Source of the DNA: Enterovibrio gelatinilyticus
GTDB lineage: Bacteria; Pseudomonadota; Gammaproteobacteria; Enterobacterales; Vibrionaceae
Reading direction: 5' to 3'
Assembly (NCBI RefSeq): GCF_028683095.1
Contig: NZ_JAJUBC010000025.1
Span: forward strand, 20,088-84,087
DNA length: 64,000 nucleotides
A program made the translations under genes and the position numbers. The notes under the pieces are model-generated. The model searched no databases and had not been told where the DNA came from. It worked only from the letters and a program-made list of their open reading frames with translations. Every line of letters starts with the position of its first letter. Position 1 is the stretch's first letter. Below, piece after piece: positions 1-10,214 of this stretch.

Positions 1-45
1 TAGGAGATGTGTCTTATAAATGCGAAACAGGAGTGGGCAGATAAT

Positions 46-74
46 AAAACAGGCGCAGAAAGCGCCTGTTTTTA
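46..74. terminator. Bidirectional rho-independent terminator
   Basis: A nine-base stem (AACAGGCGC/GCGCCTGTT) with an AGAAA loop is flanked by T-rich sequence on both sides. It lies just beyond the stop codon of the leftward ABC exporter gene, so it most likely ends that transcript and perhaps also one entering from the left. Confidence 0.8.
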
Positions 75-101
75 TGGTATTACGAAAGAGTCATGTTGCG
101 G

Positions 102-1931
102 TTAGTCTCCGATGAAACCGCCTGTTTGATGCTGCCATAATTGTGCATAAATGCCGCCGCTAGCAATCAATTCTTGGTGTGTACCTTCTTCTGCTATCTC
201 GCCGTTATCCAGCACGATCAAGCGATCCATTGCTGCAATCGTTGATAAGCGGTGAGCAATGGCAATCACGGTTTTCCCTTCCATTAGCTGATACAAGCTT
301 TCTTGAATGGCGGCTTCCACTTCTGAGTCCAGTGCGGAGGTGGCTTCATCCAAAATAAGAATCGGTGCATCTTTTAGCAACACGCGAGAAATGGCGACAC
401 GTTGACGTTGTCCACCTGACAATTTGACGCCACGTTCTCCCACTTGAGAGTCGTAACCGGTGTTGCCATGAGGGTCAGAGAGGTTTTCAATGAATTGGTG
501 TGCTTGCGCGCGTTGGCTGGCTTCAAGCATTGCCTCTTCACCAGCATCTGGGTTGCCATACAGAATGTTCTCGCGGATCGAGCGATGTAACAACGACGTG
601 TCTTGCGTCACCATGCCAATGTTGGCGCGAAGCGAGTCTTGCGTTACCGCTGAAATGTTCTGTCCATCAATACGGATTTGGCCGCCTTCAACATCATGGA
701 ATCGCATCAGAAGGTTAACAAGCGTAGATTTCCCCGCGCCTGAGCGTCCGACTAATCCGACTTTTTCACCCGGCTTAATGTTGAGGTTTAGCTTTTCAAT
801 CACGCCTTTGCCTTCGCCATAGTGAAAGCGCACATCGTCGAATGAAATTTCACCTTTTGGCACATCCAAAGCGGGAGCATTTGCTTTGTCGCTCACTTCA
901 ACGGGCTTGGACAAGGTTGTCATGCCATCAACCACAGTACCGATGTTTTCAAACAGTGACCCGATCTCCCACATGATCCATTTAGACATGCCGTTAATGC
1001 GAAGGGCCAAACTAACAGCAATGGCAATAGCGCCAACGCTAATCGCAGAATCCAACCACAGCCAAATAGAGATAGCAGCAATAGAAAACACCAAGATGTA
1101 GTTGATGATTTCTACCGCGATATTAAAGCCCGTAGCCAATCGCATTTGGCGATACACAGTATCAAGGAAGGTGTTCATCCCTTCTTCTGCGTATTCTGTT
1201 TCGCGGTCAGTGTGTGAGAAGAGCTTCACTGTCGCGATGTTGGTGTAGCTGTCCACAATGCGCCCTGTCATGAGTGAACGGGCGTCAGCTTGCTCTGTCG
1301 ACACCGCCTTTAGGCGGGGAACGAAGTATATTTGAATGCCAATATAAGCCAGTAACCAAATCAGAAGAGGGATCATCAGGCGAATGTCTGCTTGCCCAAC
1401 CATGACTAACATCGCGGTGAAGTAAACGCTGATGTAAACCGCCACATCCAGCAACTTCATGACGGTTTCGCGAATGGAAAGCGCGGTTTGCATGACTTTG
1501 GTGGCGATGCGTCCTGCAAAATCGTTTTGGTAAAAACTGATGCTTTGCTTTAGCAAGTAACGGTGCGCCAACCAGCGAATCGACATCGGGTAGTTACCGA
1601 GCAGAGATTGGTGCAACACGAGAGAGTGTACCGTCACCAGCAAAGGCATACCGATTAGGACGAGCAAGCCCATGCCAATTAGGGTTGAACCTTCTTGCTC
1701 TAAAAAGGTGTCTGGATTTTGACTGGTCAGCCAATCAACCATTTGCCCCATAAAACCAAACAGAGAAACTTCCGCTACCGCAATTAATGCGGTCAGTAGT
1801 GACATGGCGACGAGTGGACGCTCAAACCCCTTGGTGTAATGACGGCAAAACGCCAGCAACCCATTAGGAGGTTGTTCCGTTTGGGACTGAGGGAACGCGG
1901 CGGTTACCCGTTCAAAAAGTTTATAAATCAT
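102..1931 (-). CDS. ABC exporter, fused permease and ATPase (MsbA-like half-transporter)
   Basis: This encodes a half-size ABC exporter of about 609 residues that should act as a homodimer in the inner membrane. The N-terminal half carries about six hydrophobic helices. The C-terminal half is the nucleotide-binding domain, with Walker A (GRSGAGKST), the signature LSGGQRQR and Walker B (ILILDEATSALD). The start was placed at the ATG of MIYKLFERV because an AAGG lies seven bases upstream; a TTG-free extension of 12 residues is possible but has no ribosome site. A terminator follows the stop. Family members export lipids, drugs or peptides, and nothing here fixes the substrate. Confidence 0.9.
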   Translation of the reverse strand: MIYKLFERVTAAFPQSQTEQPPNGLLAFCRHYTKGFERPLVAMSLLTALIAVAEVSLFGFMGQMVDWLTSQNPDTFLEQEGSTLIGMGLLVLIGMPLLVTVHSLVLHQSLLGNYPMSIRWLAHRYLLKQSISFYQNDFAGRIATKVMQTALSIRETVMKLLDVAVYISVYFTAMLVMVGQADIRLMIPLLIWLLAYIGIQIYFVPRLKAVSTEQADARSLMTGRIVDSYTNIATVKLFSHTDRETEYAEEGMNTFLDTVYRQMRLATGFNIAVEIINYILVFSIAAISIWLWLDSAISVGAIAIAVSLALRINGMSKWIMWEIGSLFENIGTVVDGMTTLSKPVEVSDKANAPALDVPKGEISFDDVRFHYGEGKGVIEKLNLNIKPGEKVGLVGRSGAGKSTLVNLLMRFHDVEGGQIRIDGQNISAVTQDSLRANIGMVTQDTSLLHRSIRENILYGNPDAGEEAMLEASQRAQAHQFIENLSDPHGNTGYDSQVGERGVKLSGGQRQRVAISRVLLKDAPILILDEATSALDSEVEAAIQESLYQLMEGKTVIAIAHRLSTIAAMDRLIVLDNGEIAEEGTHQELIASGGIYAQLWQHQTGGFIGD

Positions 1932-2171
1932 GGAACCTTCACGAAAAGAAGAAAGAAGAAACAACACAATGTTGCTAGAAAATCTGTGCCTATGATACGC
2001 CGCAACAGCATAAAAGAGCAGCGCGATTGTATGAATTTTCGTTCAGTTAAAGATTCAACTCACTTAAGTAGAACGAGAAAACAAAATACGAAAGCAAGAT
2101 TAGAAAACCGGATGGGACGCCTCGTTTTATTGGAATGCCGATAGTGAGGCTTCAGGCTGGCATTTGATTAC

Positions 2172-2204
2172 TAAAAAAAGAAAGCCGGCTGATTAGCCGG
2201 CTTT
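2172..2204 (-). terminator. Terminator of the chitinase gene
   Basis: Read leftward, the stem AAAGCCGGCT/AGCCGGCTTT with a four-base loop is followed by CTTTTTTT. It lies about 40 bases past the chitinase stop codon. Confidence 0.85.
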
Positions 2205-2241
2205 ATGGAGTTTACGGGTTAGTCATAGTGCTAAGAGGCGA

Positions 2242-5200
2242 TTAGCCACACACTTTAGACCAGCTACCGTCACTTCCAGGTACAGATGCAGTCCACCAGT
2301 TGGCTTGGTATACCTTGCCATCATTTACGACTTTGTCGCCTGCGCTGGCATGGCTTGGATTACCCTGCCAGTCAGTTTGAGGTAGGTTCGGGTAAACCAC
2401 GAGACCTGCTGTGTCACAAGTACCCGTATCGCCACCGTTGCCACCGCCGTTTGAACCGCCTGTTGTCAGGTCAGCCAAAGGAAGATCGCTGTATTCAAAC
2501 GCGAATGCATAATCAACACCATTAACGTTCACGGTGTAGTTTGCTGGGCCAGAGATTGGCAGGTAGTAAACCATATCCAATTCGTAGCTCGCGCCTGCTG
2601 GCAGTGATTTCCATGCTGGCAATGAGAATGCTGCACGGTGCATGTTACCCTCAAGACCACCAATGTTGTTTGACTTGGTGTGACCCGAAGCAATCACTTT
2701 CAGACCGCCACCAGATTGATCTTTTGCGTTGTCCGGAGCTGACGTTGGAATATCGAATTGGAATTCCGTTCCGCCCGGCAGATCAGTACCAGTGTTGTTG
2801 GTGAAGGTGATTTTAGGGTTGATAGGGTAGTTCTGGTCACCCACTTTGAAGCCACCGACCGAAACAGTGATGTCCACAGCTTCTAACGGCATTGCCGTGT
2901 CAGACAGTTTGTTACCATAAGGTGTTGCAGCAGCAAACTTGTCGTAGATGGCTTTGGTCATGGTGTTACCCATGTGGTATTCACCATTGCCAGTCTTACA
3001 TGCGTTCTCGGTTGCATCGACAACGTTGGTACGGTTGCCACTAGCATCTAGTTGGTAACACGCATAGTCACCTGCAAGCTCCCAGAACATAATGCCGCCA
3101 ATACCTTTGTCGATAACGTAGTCAGATTTCACGCTGACAGACGCTTCGTCTTCGGTAGACAGGAATACACCCTTCTCGGCATTCCACAACCACGGTGCTA
3201 CAGCAACTGCATCGTAGTTACGCTCGTAGTTACCTTTCAGTTGGTGTTGTGGGTTATTTGCTGGGTCAAGTTTGTACGCTGACGCATAAGAACCGAATAC
3301 ACCGTTCTCAAGGTTCTTCGCGTGCCACATTGGGTTAGAACCTGCGCCCATTTCGTAGCCTTTCGGATCGGTATCGTGCCACATGTTGTCGATACCAATT
3401 GCGCCGTTACCACAGTTGTTCTTCTCACCTTCGCCTGTGCCTGGTTGACACTCAGCTTGGTTTGGAAGAGCAGCCTTGCCCCACAGACCGTTTTCACCGC
3501 CTGTGACACCTTGCCAACCACGGGTGTAGTAAGGAACACCGATGTTGATACGACCCGCAGGCATTGAACCGCGGAAGTAGTGGTAAGCCCAGTCAGTATT
3601 CAGGTAGCCGATGCCGCCGTACTGGCTAGTGCCATAGACATTCCATGCTGCCAACTCAGAGTCTTTACCAGTGTCAAACAGCGCGGCGTTGTGACCGACG
3701 TGATCGTTCCAAGCACCGTGTAAGTCATACGTCATGATGTTGACGTAATCGAGGTACTTAGTGACATCAAAGGTTTCCATACCGCGAAGCAGATAACCAG
3801 AAGATGGCGCTGCGATAGTCAGCATGTAGTGTTGGCTGTCTTGCTCAGAAGCGATGTCGACTTTCTCACGAAGTACGCGCATCAACTCTTGATAAGATGC
3901 CCACAGGTAAGCACGACGTGGCTCCATGAAGTCTTTGTCGTATGGGTTACCTGCGCCTGCCATTGAGGTTGGGTACTCATAGTCGATGTCCAGACCATCG
4001 AATTGATACTTACGCATCATTTCAACAGCAGAATCAGCAAACTTCTGAATGCCAGCGTGGTTGATAGAACCGTCGGCATTGGTTGTCATGGTGTAGAAGC
4101 CACCATCGGCAACGCGGTTGCCATCGTTGCCGAAGTGACCACCTGTTTCAGCCCAACCACCGATAGAAATCAGTGTTTTAACATCGTGCTTTTTCTTGTA
4201 GGTGGCAAGTGCACCGAAGTGGCCTTTAAAGCCAAGTGCTGGATCGATTTCAACATCCGCCCACTCTTTACCGACAGCGGCGTTGCTTGGGTCGTTAACA
4301 TCACCAACGTTAACTTTGCCGTCAGAACCGATGCTGACGAACGCATAGTTGATGTGCGTTAGCTCTTCCCAAGGAATGTCATTAACAAGGTATGCGGCTT
4401 GTGGGTCATCGCCTGAACGCCAGCTTGTGAAGTAACCGATGATACGACGAGGGTGGTCAGCACCCATGTCTTCACGGCCTTCTGAATCATAAATGGTACA
4501 GTAAGGAACGTTGACGCCAGGCGTCTGGAACAAACCTTCAGGGCGACAGTTAGACACGGTAGGAACACCGGTAACGTTAACGGTGATCAAAGCAGAATCC
4601 GCTGATTTGCCTTTGTTATCCGTCGCTTTTGCGTAGACAGCGACGTTGCCGATTTTATTTGCCGTCCAATCAAGTGTGAATGGCGCGGCAGCTTTAGAGC
4701 CAACCAACTGGCCAGCGGCATAGAAATCAACTTTTGCAACTGAGCCATCGGCATCAGCGGCATCTGCCGTCAGGGTGACAACTGCGCCTTGGTCAACAGC
4801 AGTCGCAGATACTGAGACAGAAACGGTCGGTGCTTCATTGCCCGGTTCAACCGTGCCAGCTTCAACGGTGATGCTGAGAGCCGTTGATTCAGTCACTGCA
4901 CCTTTATCATCCGTTGCCTTAACGGTAATGGTGTGAGCGCCTTCAGCGGCAGTCCAAGCGACAGAGTATGGTGCCGTGCTGTCTTTGCCAACAGAAATGC
5001 CATCAACGAAGAATTCGACGTTGGCGACAGTGCCGTCTGTATCTGCTGCAGATGCACTTAGCGTTACGCTGTCACCTGTCGTAATTTTGTCGCTAGCCGT
5101 AGGCGCATCTAGCGAGGCGGTAGGAGCTTCATTCAATGGTGGATCGACTGGGCCGCCCGTATCGCACTGATCAATGACTTTCCACTCTTGGTACTGACCG

Positions 5201-5412
5201 GAAGACGTTTTTGGGTTGTTACCCATTGTCCACCAGTTAGCTTTGTAGACAGTGTTATCTTGCTGGACAGTAGAGCCTCCGCCGTAGGCGACACTATCTT
5301 TCCATTCTTCAATATTTGAACAATCGGTTGCTGCTTGCGCGTTGAAAGCAAACATACACGCGACGGCGACTGCCGACAGCGTGAAGCCTTTGCTCTTGCG
5401 TGACACATCCAT
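2242..5412 (-). CDS. Secreted multidomain GH18 chitinase
   Basis: This 1056-residue enzyme should hydrolyse chitin outside the cell. A signal peptide occupies about residues 1-28. A CBM5/12-like chitin-binding module with the YKANWWT motif follows (about 30-85), then two bacterial Ig-like repeats, each beginning NEAPT (about 94-280). The GH18 barrel spans about 320-800 and carries the catalytic motif DGLDIDYE at 472-479, with Glu479 as the proton donor. A beta-rich chitinase C-terminal domain (about 835-985) and a second CBM5/12-like module with YQANWWT at the extreme C-terminus complete it. GAGGT lies upstream of the ATG. It resembles the large extracellular chitinases of vibrios; secretion by a type II system is expected but not shown here. 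Confidence 0.95.
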   Translation of the reverse strand: MDVSRKSKGFTLSAVAVACMFAFNAQAATDCSNIEEWKDSVAYGGGSTVQQDNTVYKANWWTMGNNPKTSSGQYQEWKVIDQCDTGGPVDPPLNEAPTASLDAPTASDKITTGDSVTLSASAADTDGTVANVEFFVDGISVGKDSTAPYSVAWTAAEGAHTITVKATDDKGAVTESTALSITVEAGTVEPGNEAPTVSVSVSATAVDQGAVVTLTADAADADGSVAKVDFYAAGQLVGSKAAAPFTLDWTANKIGNVAVYAKATDNKGKSADSALITVNVTGVPTVSNCRPEGLFQTPGVNVPYCTIYDSEGREDMGADHPRRIIGYFTSWRSGDDPQAAYLVNDIPWEELTHINYAFVSIGSDGKVNVGDVNDPSNAAVGKEWADVEIDPALGFKGHFGALATYKKKHDVKTLISIGGWAETGGHFGNDGNRVADGGFYTMTTNADGSINHAGIQKFADSAVEMMRKYQFDGLDIDYEYPTSMAGAGNPYDKDFMEPRRAYLWASYQELMRVLREKVDIASEQDSQHYMLTIAAPSSGYLLRGMETFDVTKYLDYVNIMTYDLHGAWNDHVGHNAALFDTGKDSELAAWNVYGTSQYGGIGYLNTDWAYHYFRGSMPAGRINIGVPYYTRGWQGVTGGENGLWGKAALPNQAECQPGTGEGEKNNCGNGAIGIDNMWHDTDPKGYEMGAGSNPMWHAKNLENGVFGSYASAYKLDPANNPQHQLKGNYERNYDAVAVAPWLWNAEKGVFLSTEDEASVSVKSDYVIDKGIGGIMFWELAGDYACYQLDASGNRTNVVDATENACKTGNGEYHMGNTMTKAIYDKFAAATPYGNKLSDTAMPLEAVDITVSVGGFKVGDQNYPINPKITFTNNTGTDLPGGTEFQFDIPTSAPDNAKDQSGGGLKVIASGHTKSNNIGGLEGNMHRAAFSLPAWKSLPAGASYELDMVYYLPISGPANYTVNVNGVDYAFAFEYSDLPLADLTTGGSNGGGNGGDTGTCDTAGLVVYPNLPQTDWQGNPSHASAGDKVVNDGKVYQANWWTASVPGSDGSWSKVCG

Positions 5413-5678
5413 TGGAATTACCTCGAAAATTGATACTACTTATTGATTTATTGTTAATTAACGCAACTTAAATCGCGTAATAAATAAAGTAGACGAGTTG
5501 CATTTATGAGACACGGTGGTTTTGGTGAGTTTTAGATCTCTAGTCAGTTACTGGGTAAAAAAGCCTCTCGCTTCTGGTAGCGATTCACAGTTTCAACTGA
5601 CAAACATTCAGCAAATTCATGAATTTTGTGCGTTGAATATTTACTCATCAATGCATTGTGGTAGACCAATGTCTAACA

Positions 5679-5696
5679 TAGATTGTCGACAATCTA
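5679..5696. promoter_or_regulatory. Operator-like palindrome 1 upstream of prp
   Basis: TAGATTGTCGACAATCTA is a perfect 18-base palindrome. Its core ATTGTCGACAAT recurs twice closer to the operon. Palindromes of this size are typical sites for FadR-type GntR dimers, so it is probably bound by the regulator encoded just downstream; that is inference. Confidence 0.7.
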
Positions 5697-5744
5697 GCTT
5701 GATAAATCGCCAGAAAATGGCTAATAATTAATCACACCCAAAAT

Positions 5745-5756
5745 ATTGTCGACAAT
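5745..5756. promoter_or_regulatory. Operator-like palindrome 2 upstream of prp
   Basis: ATTGTCGACAAT, a perfect 12-base palindrome, lies 63 bases (about six helical turns) after the first copy. It has the same core and probably serves the same regulator. Confidence 0.7.
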
Positions 5757-5788
5757 GTATTGAGTTATGCGAGTGAGTATTGAAACGT

Positions 5789-5800
5789 ATTGTCGACACC
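5789..5800. promoter_or_regulatory. Operator-like half-site 3 upstream of prp
   Basis: ATTGTCGACACC keeps the left half and centre of the palindrome but has lost the last bases. It lies immediately before the Shine-Dalgarno sequence of the GntR gene, where binding could block transcription directly. Confidence 0.55.
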
Positions 5801-5814
5801 TAAGGAATTGCACA

Positions 5815-6483
5815 ATGAAAGATGTCACCAAATCAGAAGGGATGACCGAGTGGCTTATCGAAGCGATTGTCAGTGGCAAATTTGCATCAGGAAGCAAAAT
5901 TTCTGAGCCGGAGTTATCAAGAGAGTTGGGCGTGAGTCGTGGTCCACTTCGTGAAGCCATGATGCGGTTAGAGTCAATGGGTTTGGTCGAGCGTGTACCG
6001 CATGTTGGCGCTCGAGTGGTGGCGATAAGTGCGACACAACTGTCTGATATTTATGCGGTGCGCGAAGCATTGGAAGGCATGGCAATACGGCAAGCCTGCA
6101 TGCACATTTCGGCCAGTGAGATTGAGGCATTGAAAACCTTATTGCACCGTCACCAGCAACATATTGATGATGTTGATGGTGCGACATATTTCCATCAGCA
6201 GGGTGATTTCGATTTCCACTACCGAATCATTCAAGCGAGTAGAAATAATAAATTAATCAGCTTGTTATGTGACGAACTCTATCATCTTGTGCGGATGTAT
6301 CGTACCCAATCAACTCGGACTCAGTCTCGCCCAGAGCGAGCGCTAGATGAACATCTTCAGATTCTTAATGCACTTGAAGAACGAGATGCAGAATTGGCAG
6401 AAATGTTAATGCGAAGACACATTCGCCGAAGTGGGGAATTAGCCGCGAAGCAACTTAATTCAGACAGGGAGAAAGCCTCATGA
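5815..6483 (+). CDS. GntR-family (FadR type) regulator of the propionate operon
   Basis: A 222-residue protein with an N-terminal winged helix ([20 protein letters not shown]) and a C-terminal FCD-type helical ligand domain containing spaced His and Asp residues typical of metal or acid sensing. The ATG at 5815 was chosen over an upstream ATG because AAGGA precedes it by eight bases. Its stop overlaps the prpB start (ATGA), so it is the first gene of the operon, unlike the divergent sigma-54 activator PrpR of enteric bacteria. The three palindromes upstream suggest autorepression relieved by a pathway intermediate such as 2-methylcitrate; the effector is inferred only. Confidence 0.88.
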   Translation: MKDVTKSEGMTEWLIEAIVSGKFASGSKISEPELSRELGVSRGPLREAMMRLESMGLVERVPHVGARVVAISATQLSDIYAVREALEGMAIRQACMHISASEIEALKTLLHRHQQHIDDVDGATYFHQQGDFDFHYRIIQASRNNKLISLLCDELYHLVRMYRTQSTRTQSRPERALDEHLQILNALEERDAELAEMLMRRHIRRSGELAAKQLNSDREKAS

Positions 6484-7352
6484 GCGCAGGGAAAACGTTT
6501 CGAGAAGCCGTCGCAAACAACAGACCTTTACAAGTTATGGGTACGATCAATGCGTATACCGCGATGTTAGCAGAACAAACAGGGCATCAGGCCATTTACC
6601 TTTCAGGGGGTGGCGTTGCCAATGCCTCATTTGGTTTGCCCGATCTGGGAATAACAACACTTAACGACGTTCTTGAAGATGCTCGCCGTATCACGGATGC
6701 ATCAAGTCTTCCTTTGCTGGTGGATATAGATACGGGGTTTGGCGGGGCATTCAGCATTGCTCGAACCGTGAGAGAAATGGAGCGTGCAGGCGTAGCGGCT
6801 GTTCACATTGAAGACCAAGTGTCACAAAAGCGCTGTGGTCATCGCCCAAATAAGGCCATCGTGAGCCAATCTGAAATGGTCGATCGGGTCAAAGCAGCGG
6901 TTGATGCGAGAACCGATCCCAATTTTGTCATCATGGCACGCACTGATGCACTGGCAGTAGAAGGGATGGATTCTGCGTTGGAACGGGCACATGCCTGTGT
7001 GGATGCGGGTGCAGACATGATCTTCCCTGAAGCCATTAATACCCTTGATCAGTACCGAACGTTCACCCAAGCACTAAAGGTTCCTGTGTTAGCGAACATC
7101 ACTGAATTTGGTCAAACACCGTTGTTTTCAGTGAGTGAACTCGACGAAGTGGGTGTCGACCTTGTGCTTTATCCGCTCTCGGCGTTTCGGGCCATGAACC
7201 AAGCAGCGTTGAACGTTTACCAGCAGGTGAAAGCCGACGGTCATCAGCGCAATGTGGTTGACACCATGCAGACGCGAGAGGAGCTCTATGGCTACCTGGG
7301 TTATCACAACTACGAACAGCAACTCGATAAGCTGTTTGCCGACAAAGAATAG
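6480..7352 (+). CDS. prpB: 2-methylisocitrate lyase
   Basis: PrpB cleaves 2-methylisocitrate to pyruvate and succinate, the last step of the methylcitrate cycle. The 290-residue length is normal for the family. The catalytic KRCGH motif is at residues 118-122 with Cys120 or thereabouts as general acid, and the metal-binding DIDTGFGG lies around 82-89. The start codon overlaps the stop of the GntR gene by four bases, indicating translational coupling. The next gene, prpC, follows after 88 bases. Confidence 0.95.
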   Translation: MSAGKTFREAVANNRPLQVMGTINAYTAMLAEQTGHQAIYLSGGGVANASFGLPDLGITTLNDVLEDARRITDASSLPLLVDIDTGFGGAFSIARTVREMERAGVAAVHIEDQVSQKRCGHRPNKAIVSQSEMVDRVKAAVDARTDPNFVIMARTDALAVEGMDSALERAHACVDAGADMIFPEAINTLDQYRTFTQALKVPVLANITEFGQTPLFSVSELDEVGVDLVLYPLSAFRAMNQAALNVYQQVKADGHQRNVVDTMQTREELYGYLGYHNYEQQLDKLFADKE

Positions 7353-7440
7353 TACCGATATTTGAAACGCAATTGGAAAGAGCGAGAAACGTAAGGAAAG
7401 TAATAAAAACAATGAATTAGTCTATGACAAGGAGCATGAC

Positions 7441-8577
7441 ATGCCGGACAAGAACAAGCCGTTGGGTGGAGAAGGTCTACGCGGGCAGAGTGCGGGTAGC
7501 ACGGCCTTATGTACAGTCGGAAAGACAGGTACGGGTTTAACCTATCGCGGTTATGACATTACCGATCTCGCCCATCACGCGGAGTTTGAAGAAGTCGCCT
7601 TTTTGTTATTGAAAGGCCATTTGCCTAACGCTCAGGCTTTAAGCGACTACAAGCATGAACTCGTTGCCAAAAGAGGGTTGCCAGAAGCGTTGCGAGTCGT
7701 GCTTGAAAATATCCCGGCAGATGCACACCCCATGGATGTTATGCGAACCGGCTGTTCGATGCTGGGCAACTTGGACACTGAACTCGACTTCTCTGAGCAA
7801 TCAGACAAGGCAGATACTATTCTTGCGCATCTGCCTGCCATCATTTGTTATTGGTATCGATTCTCTCATCATGGTGTTCGCATTGATACGGCAGCCAGTG
7901 AGCAGGACACCATTGCTGGTTACTTCCTCGATATGCTTTCCGACGCGACGCCGACTGAATTGCATACGCGTGTTATGCATTGCTCGCTTGTACTGTATGC
8001 CGAACATGAATTCAATGCTTCTACCTTTGCGGCACGTGTTTGTGCGTCAACCCTGTCTGATATCCATTCTTGCGTCACTGCGGCAATTGGTACGTTGCGT
8101 GGCCCGCTCCACGGCGGTGCGAATGAGGCGGCGATGGATATGATTGAACATTGGGCGTCGCCTGATGAAGCGGAAACCGCGCTCATGGGGATGTTGGTGA
8201 ACAAAGAAAAAGTCATGGGTTTTGGGCATGCCATTTATCGAGAGTCTGATCCACGTAACGCGCTGATCAAAGCATGGTCAAAGCAGCTTTCCACCTCGTC
8301 GCCCGATGCCATGTTGTATGACGTTTCTGAGCGCGTAGAACAGGTGATGAAGCGCGAGAAAGACTTGTTTCCGAACGCGGACTTCTTTCACGCTTCTGCG
8401 TACCACTTTATGGGGATCCCCACCAAATTATTTACGCCAATTTTCGTGATGAGCCGTGTTACGGGCTGGTGTGCACATGTGTTTGAACAACGTGAAAACA
8501 ACCGAATTATAAGACCAAGCGCGGATTATGTTGGGCCAGAGCATCAAGACTGGTTGCCACTTGAAAAACGCCAATAA
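7441..8577 (+). CDS. prpC: 2-methylcitrate synthase
   Basis: PrpC condenses propionyl-CoA with oxaloacetate to 2-methylcitrate. The 378-residue protein has the short form typical of the methylcitrate/citrate synthase subfamily. The catalytic histidines are visible in GPLHGGANEA (His224) and GFGHAIYRE (His263). An AAGGAG lies eight bases before the ATG. Its position between prpB and prpD supports methylcitrate rather than citrate synthase. Confidence 0.93.
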   Translation: MPDKNKPLGGEGLRGQSAGSTALCTVGKTGTGLTYRGYDITDLAHHAEFEEVAFLLLKGHLPNAQALSDYKHELVAKRGLPEALRVVLENIPADAHPMDVMRTGCSMLGNLDTELDFSEQSDKADTILAHLPAIICYWYRFSHHGVRIDTAASEQDTIAGYFLDMLSDATPTELHTRVMHCSLVLYAEHEFNASTFAARVCASTLSDIHSCVTAAIGTLRGPLHGGANEAAMDMIEHWASPDEAETALMGMLVNKEKVMGFGHAIYRESDPRNALIKAWSKQLSTSSPDAMLYDVSERVEQVMKREKDLFPNADFFHASAYHFMGIPTKLFTPIFVMSRVTGWCAHVFEQRENNRIIRPSADYVGPEHQDWLPLEKRQ

Positions 8578-8601
8578 CTGATTAAGGGAAGGAACCGAAA
8601 C

Positions 8602-10053
8602 ATGTCAATGAATGTCGATGTAAACCAACGTCCAGAGCCTGACGCGCTGCTTCAAACCATTGCTGATTATGTGTGTGAGGCGGAAATTAACTCAGCGGAA
8701 GCCTACAACACGGCGCGTAATTGCTTGATGGACACCTTAGGCTGTGGGTTATTGGCGCTACGTTTTCCTGAGTGCACCAAACATATGGGACCACTGGTAC
8801 CGGGAACGACAGTTCGAAATGGTGCGCGTGTTCCGGGCACTTCACATGAACTTGACCCGATCACAGCCGCATTCAATATTGGCTGCATGATTCGCTGGCT
8901 AGATTTTAACGACACCTGGTTGGCGGCAGAGTGGGGGCACCCATCAGACAACCTTGGCGGCATTCTTGCCACAGCAGATTACTTAAGTCGCGTAGCCGTG
9001 TCAGAAGGTAAGCCCGCGCTGACCATGGAAGCCGTGCTGACGGCGATGATCAAAGCCCACGAGATCCAAGGCGTATTGGCGCTAGAAAATAGTTATAACC
9101 GAGTTGGACTTGACCACGTGTTGCTGGTTCGTGTTGCTTCAACAGCCGTTGTAACACGCATGCTGGGAGGAAGTCGCGACCAAGTGATTGATGCGCTCTC
9201 GCAAGCATGGGTTGATGGTTGTGCGCTCCGAACTTACCGCCATGCGCCGAATGCGGGGTCTCGTAAGTCTTGGGCTGCCGGTGACGCAACGTCTCGTGCC
9301 GTGAGATTGGCCATGATCACCATGAAAGGTGAAATGGGGCAACCTTCTGTGCTAACGGCGGAGCAATGGGGCTTCTATGATGTGTTGTTCAAAGGTGAAT
9401 CATTTCGCGTGAACCAAGCGTTTGATTCGTACGTGATGGAAAACGTCTTGTTCAAAATTTCGTTCCCCGCTGAATTCCATTCACAAACCGCCGTTGAATG
9501 TGCCGTGACGTTACATCCAGAAGTCGTCAATCGTCTCGATGAGATTGAACGCATCGAAGTCACGACCCATGAATCGGCTATTCGAATTATTTCAAAAGTG
9601 GGTGACTTGGCGAATCCCGCCGATCGCGACCATTGCCTGCAATACATGATTGCCGTTCCTCTCATTCATGGTGACTTGGTGGCAGAGCACTATGAAGACA
9701 GCTTCCATCAGGGAGACAGTCGCATTGATGCATTGCGCGAAAAAATGATCATTGTTGAAGACAAGCGATACAGCGAAGAGTATTTGGACGCGGATAAGCG
9801 CTCGATCGCCAATGCCATTCAGATTTTCTTTAACGATGGAACGTCCACAGAGAAGGTCGAAGTGGAATATCCGATTGGGCATCGTCGTCGTCGAGAAGAA
9901 GGGATCCCAGTGCTTGAGCAGAAATTTAAGCGCAACCTGCTTACCCGTTTTCCTGCGGCACAAGCCGAAAGTATTTACGCGCTTTGTTTAAATCAAGATG
10001 CCTTGATGGAAATGCCGGTAAACCGCTTTATGGAGATGTTTACCATTAATTAG
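8602..10053 (+). CDS. prpD: 2-methylcitrate dehydratase
   Basis: PrpD dehydrates 2-methylcitrate to cis-2-methylaconitate without an iron-sulfur cluster. The protein is 483 residues, the usual length, and shows MmgE/PrpD features such as the [19 protein letters not shown] segment near residue 95. It follows prpC by 24 bases with a GGAAGG ribosome site. Vibrio cholerae is remembered to use acnD/prpF instead of prpD; neither is present here, so the gene set is enteric-like while the regulator is not. Confidence 0.93.
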   Translation: MSMNVDVNQRPEPDALLQTIADYVCEAEINSAEAYNTARNCLMDTLGCGLLALRFPECTKHMGPLVPGTTVRNGARVPGTSHELDPITAAFNIGCMIRWLDFNDTWLAAEWGHPSDNLGGILATADYLSRVAVSEGKPALTMEAVLTAMIKAHEIQGVLALENSYNRVGLDHVLLVRVASTAVVTRMLGGSRDQVIDALSQAWVDGCALRTYRHAPNAGSRKSWAAGDATSRAVRLAMITMKGEMGQPSVLTAEQWGFYDVLFKGESFRVNQAFDSYVMENVLFKISFPAEFHSQTAVECAVTLHPEVVNRLDEIERIEVTTHESAIRIISKVGDLANPADRDHCLQYMIAVPLIHGDLVAEHYEDSFHQGDSRIDALREKMIIVEDKRYSEEYLDADKRSIANAIQIFFNDGTSTEKVEVEYPIGHRRRREEGIPVLEQKFKRNLLTRFPAAQAESIYALCLNQDALMEMPVNRFMEMFTIN

Positions 10054-10097
10054 TGTTTCAACAACAAGCCAGCATAAGGCTTGAGAAACGACCGTTA

Positions 10098-10139
10098 CTT
10101 GGCAGTAAGCAACGACATCTGTTTGCTGCCAAGCTTTTT
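10098..10139 (+). terminator. Terminator-like hairpin between prpD and prpE
   Basis: Arms 10098-10111 and 10120-10133 pair over about 14 positions (core CTTGGCAG/CTGCCAAG, two G-T pairs) and are followed by CTTTTTAC. In the 160-base gap between prpD and prpE this would act as a leaky terminator or processing stem, lowering prpE output relative to prpBCD. Confidence 0.6.
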
Positions 10140-10214
10140 ACCTCACTAGTGCACAGTGCATGTCATGGTGTGGGTACAAAGGCAAGACCTCAGCACGAGG
10201 CAAGGAGCATGACT

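Larger units (their letters stand above)
5413..5814. promoter_or_regulatory. Divergent intergenic region, chitinase / prp operon
   Basis: About 400 bases lie between the leftward chitinase gene and the rightward prp operon. The prp-proximal part holds three ATTGTCGAC palindromes, annotated separately. The chitinase-proximal part is AT-rich with no recognised operator. I see no gene in it. Confidence 0.6.

Noticed and set aside
1839..2144. Rightward open frame over the start of the ABC exporter gene
   Set aside because: It overlaps the well-supported leftward gene, has basic low-complexity composition and no ribosome site.
10053..10214. N-terminal extension of PrpE upstream of 10215
   Set aside because: The extra residues cover the intercistronic hairpin, resemble no PrpE N-terminus, and the AAGGAG site supports the ATG at 10215.
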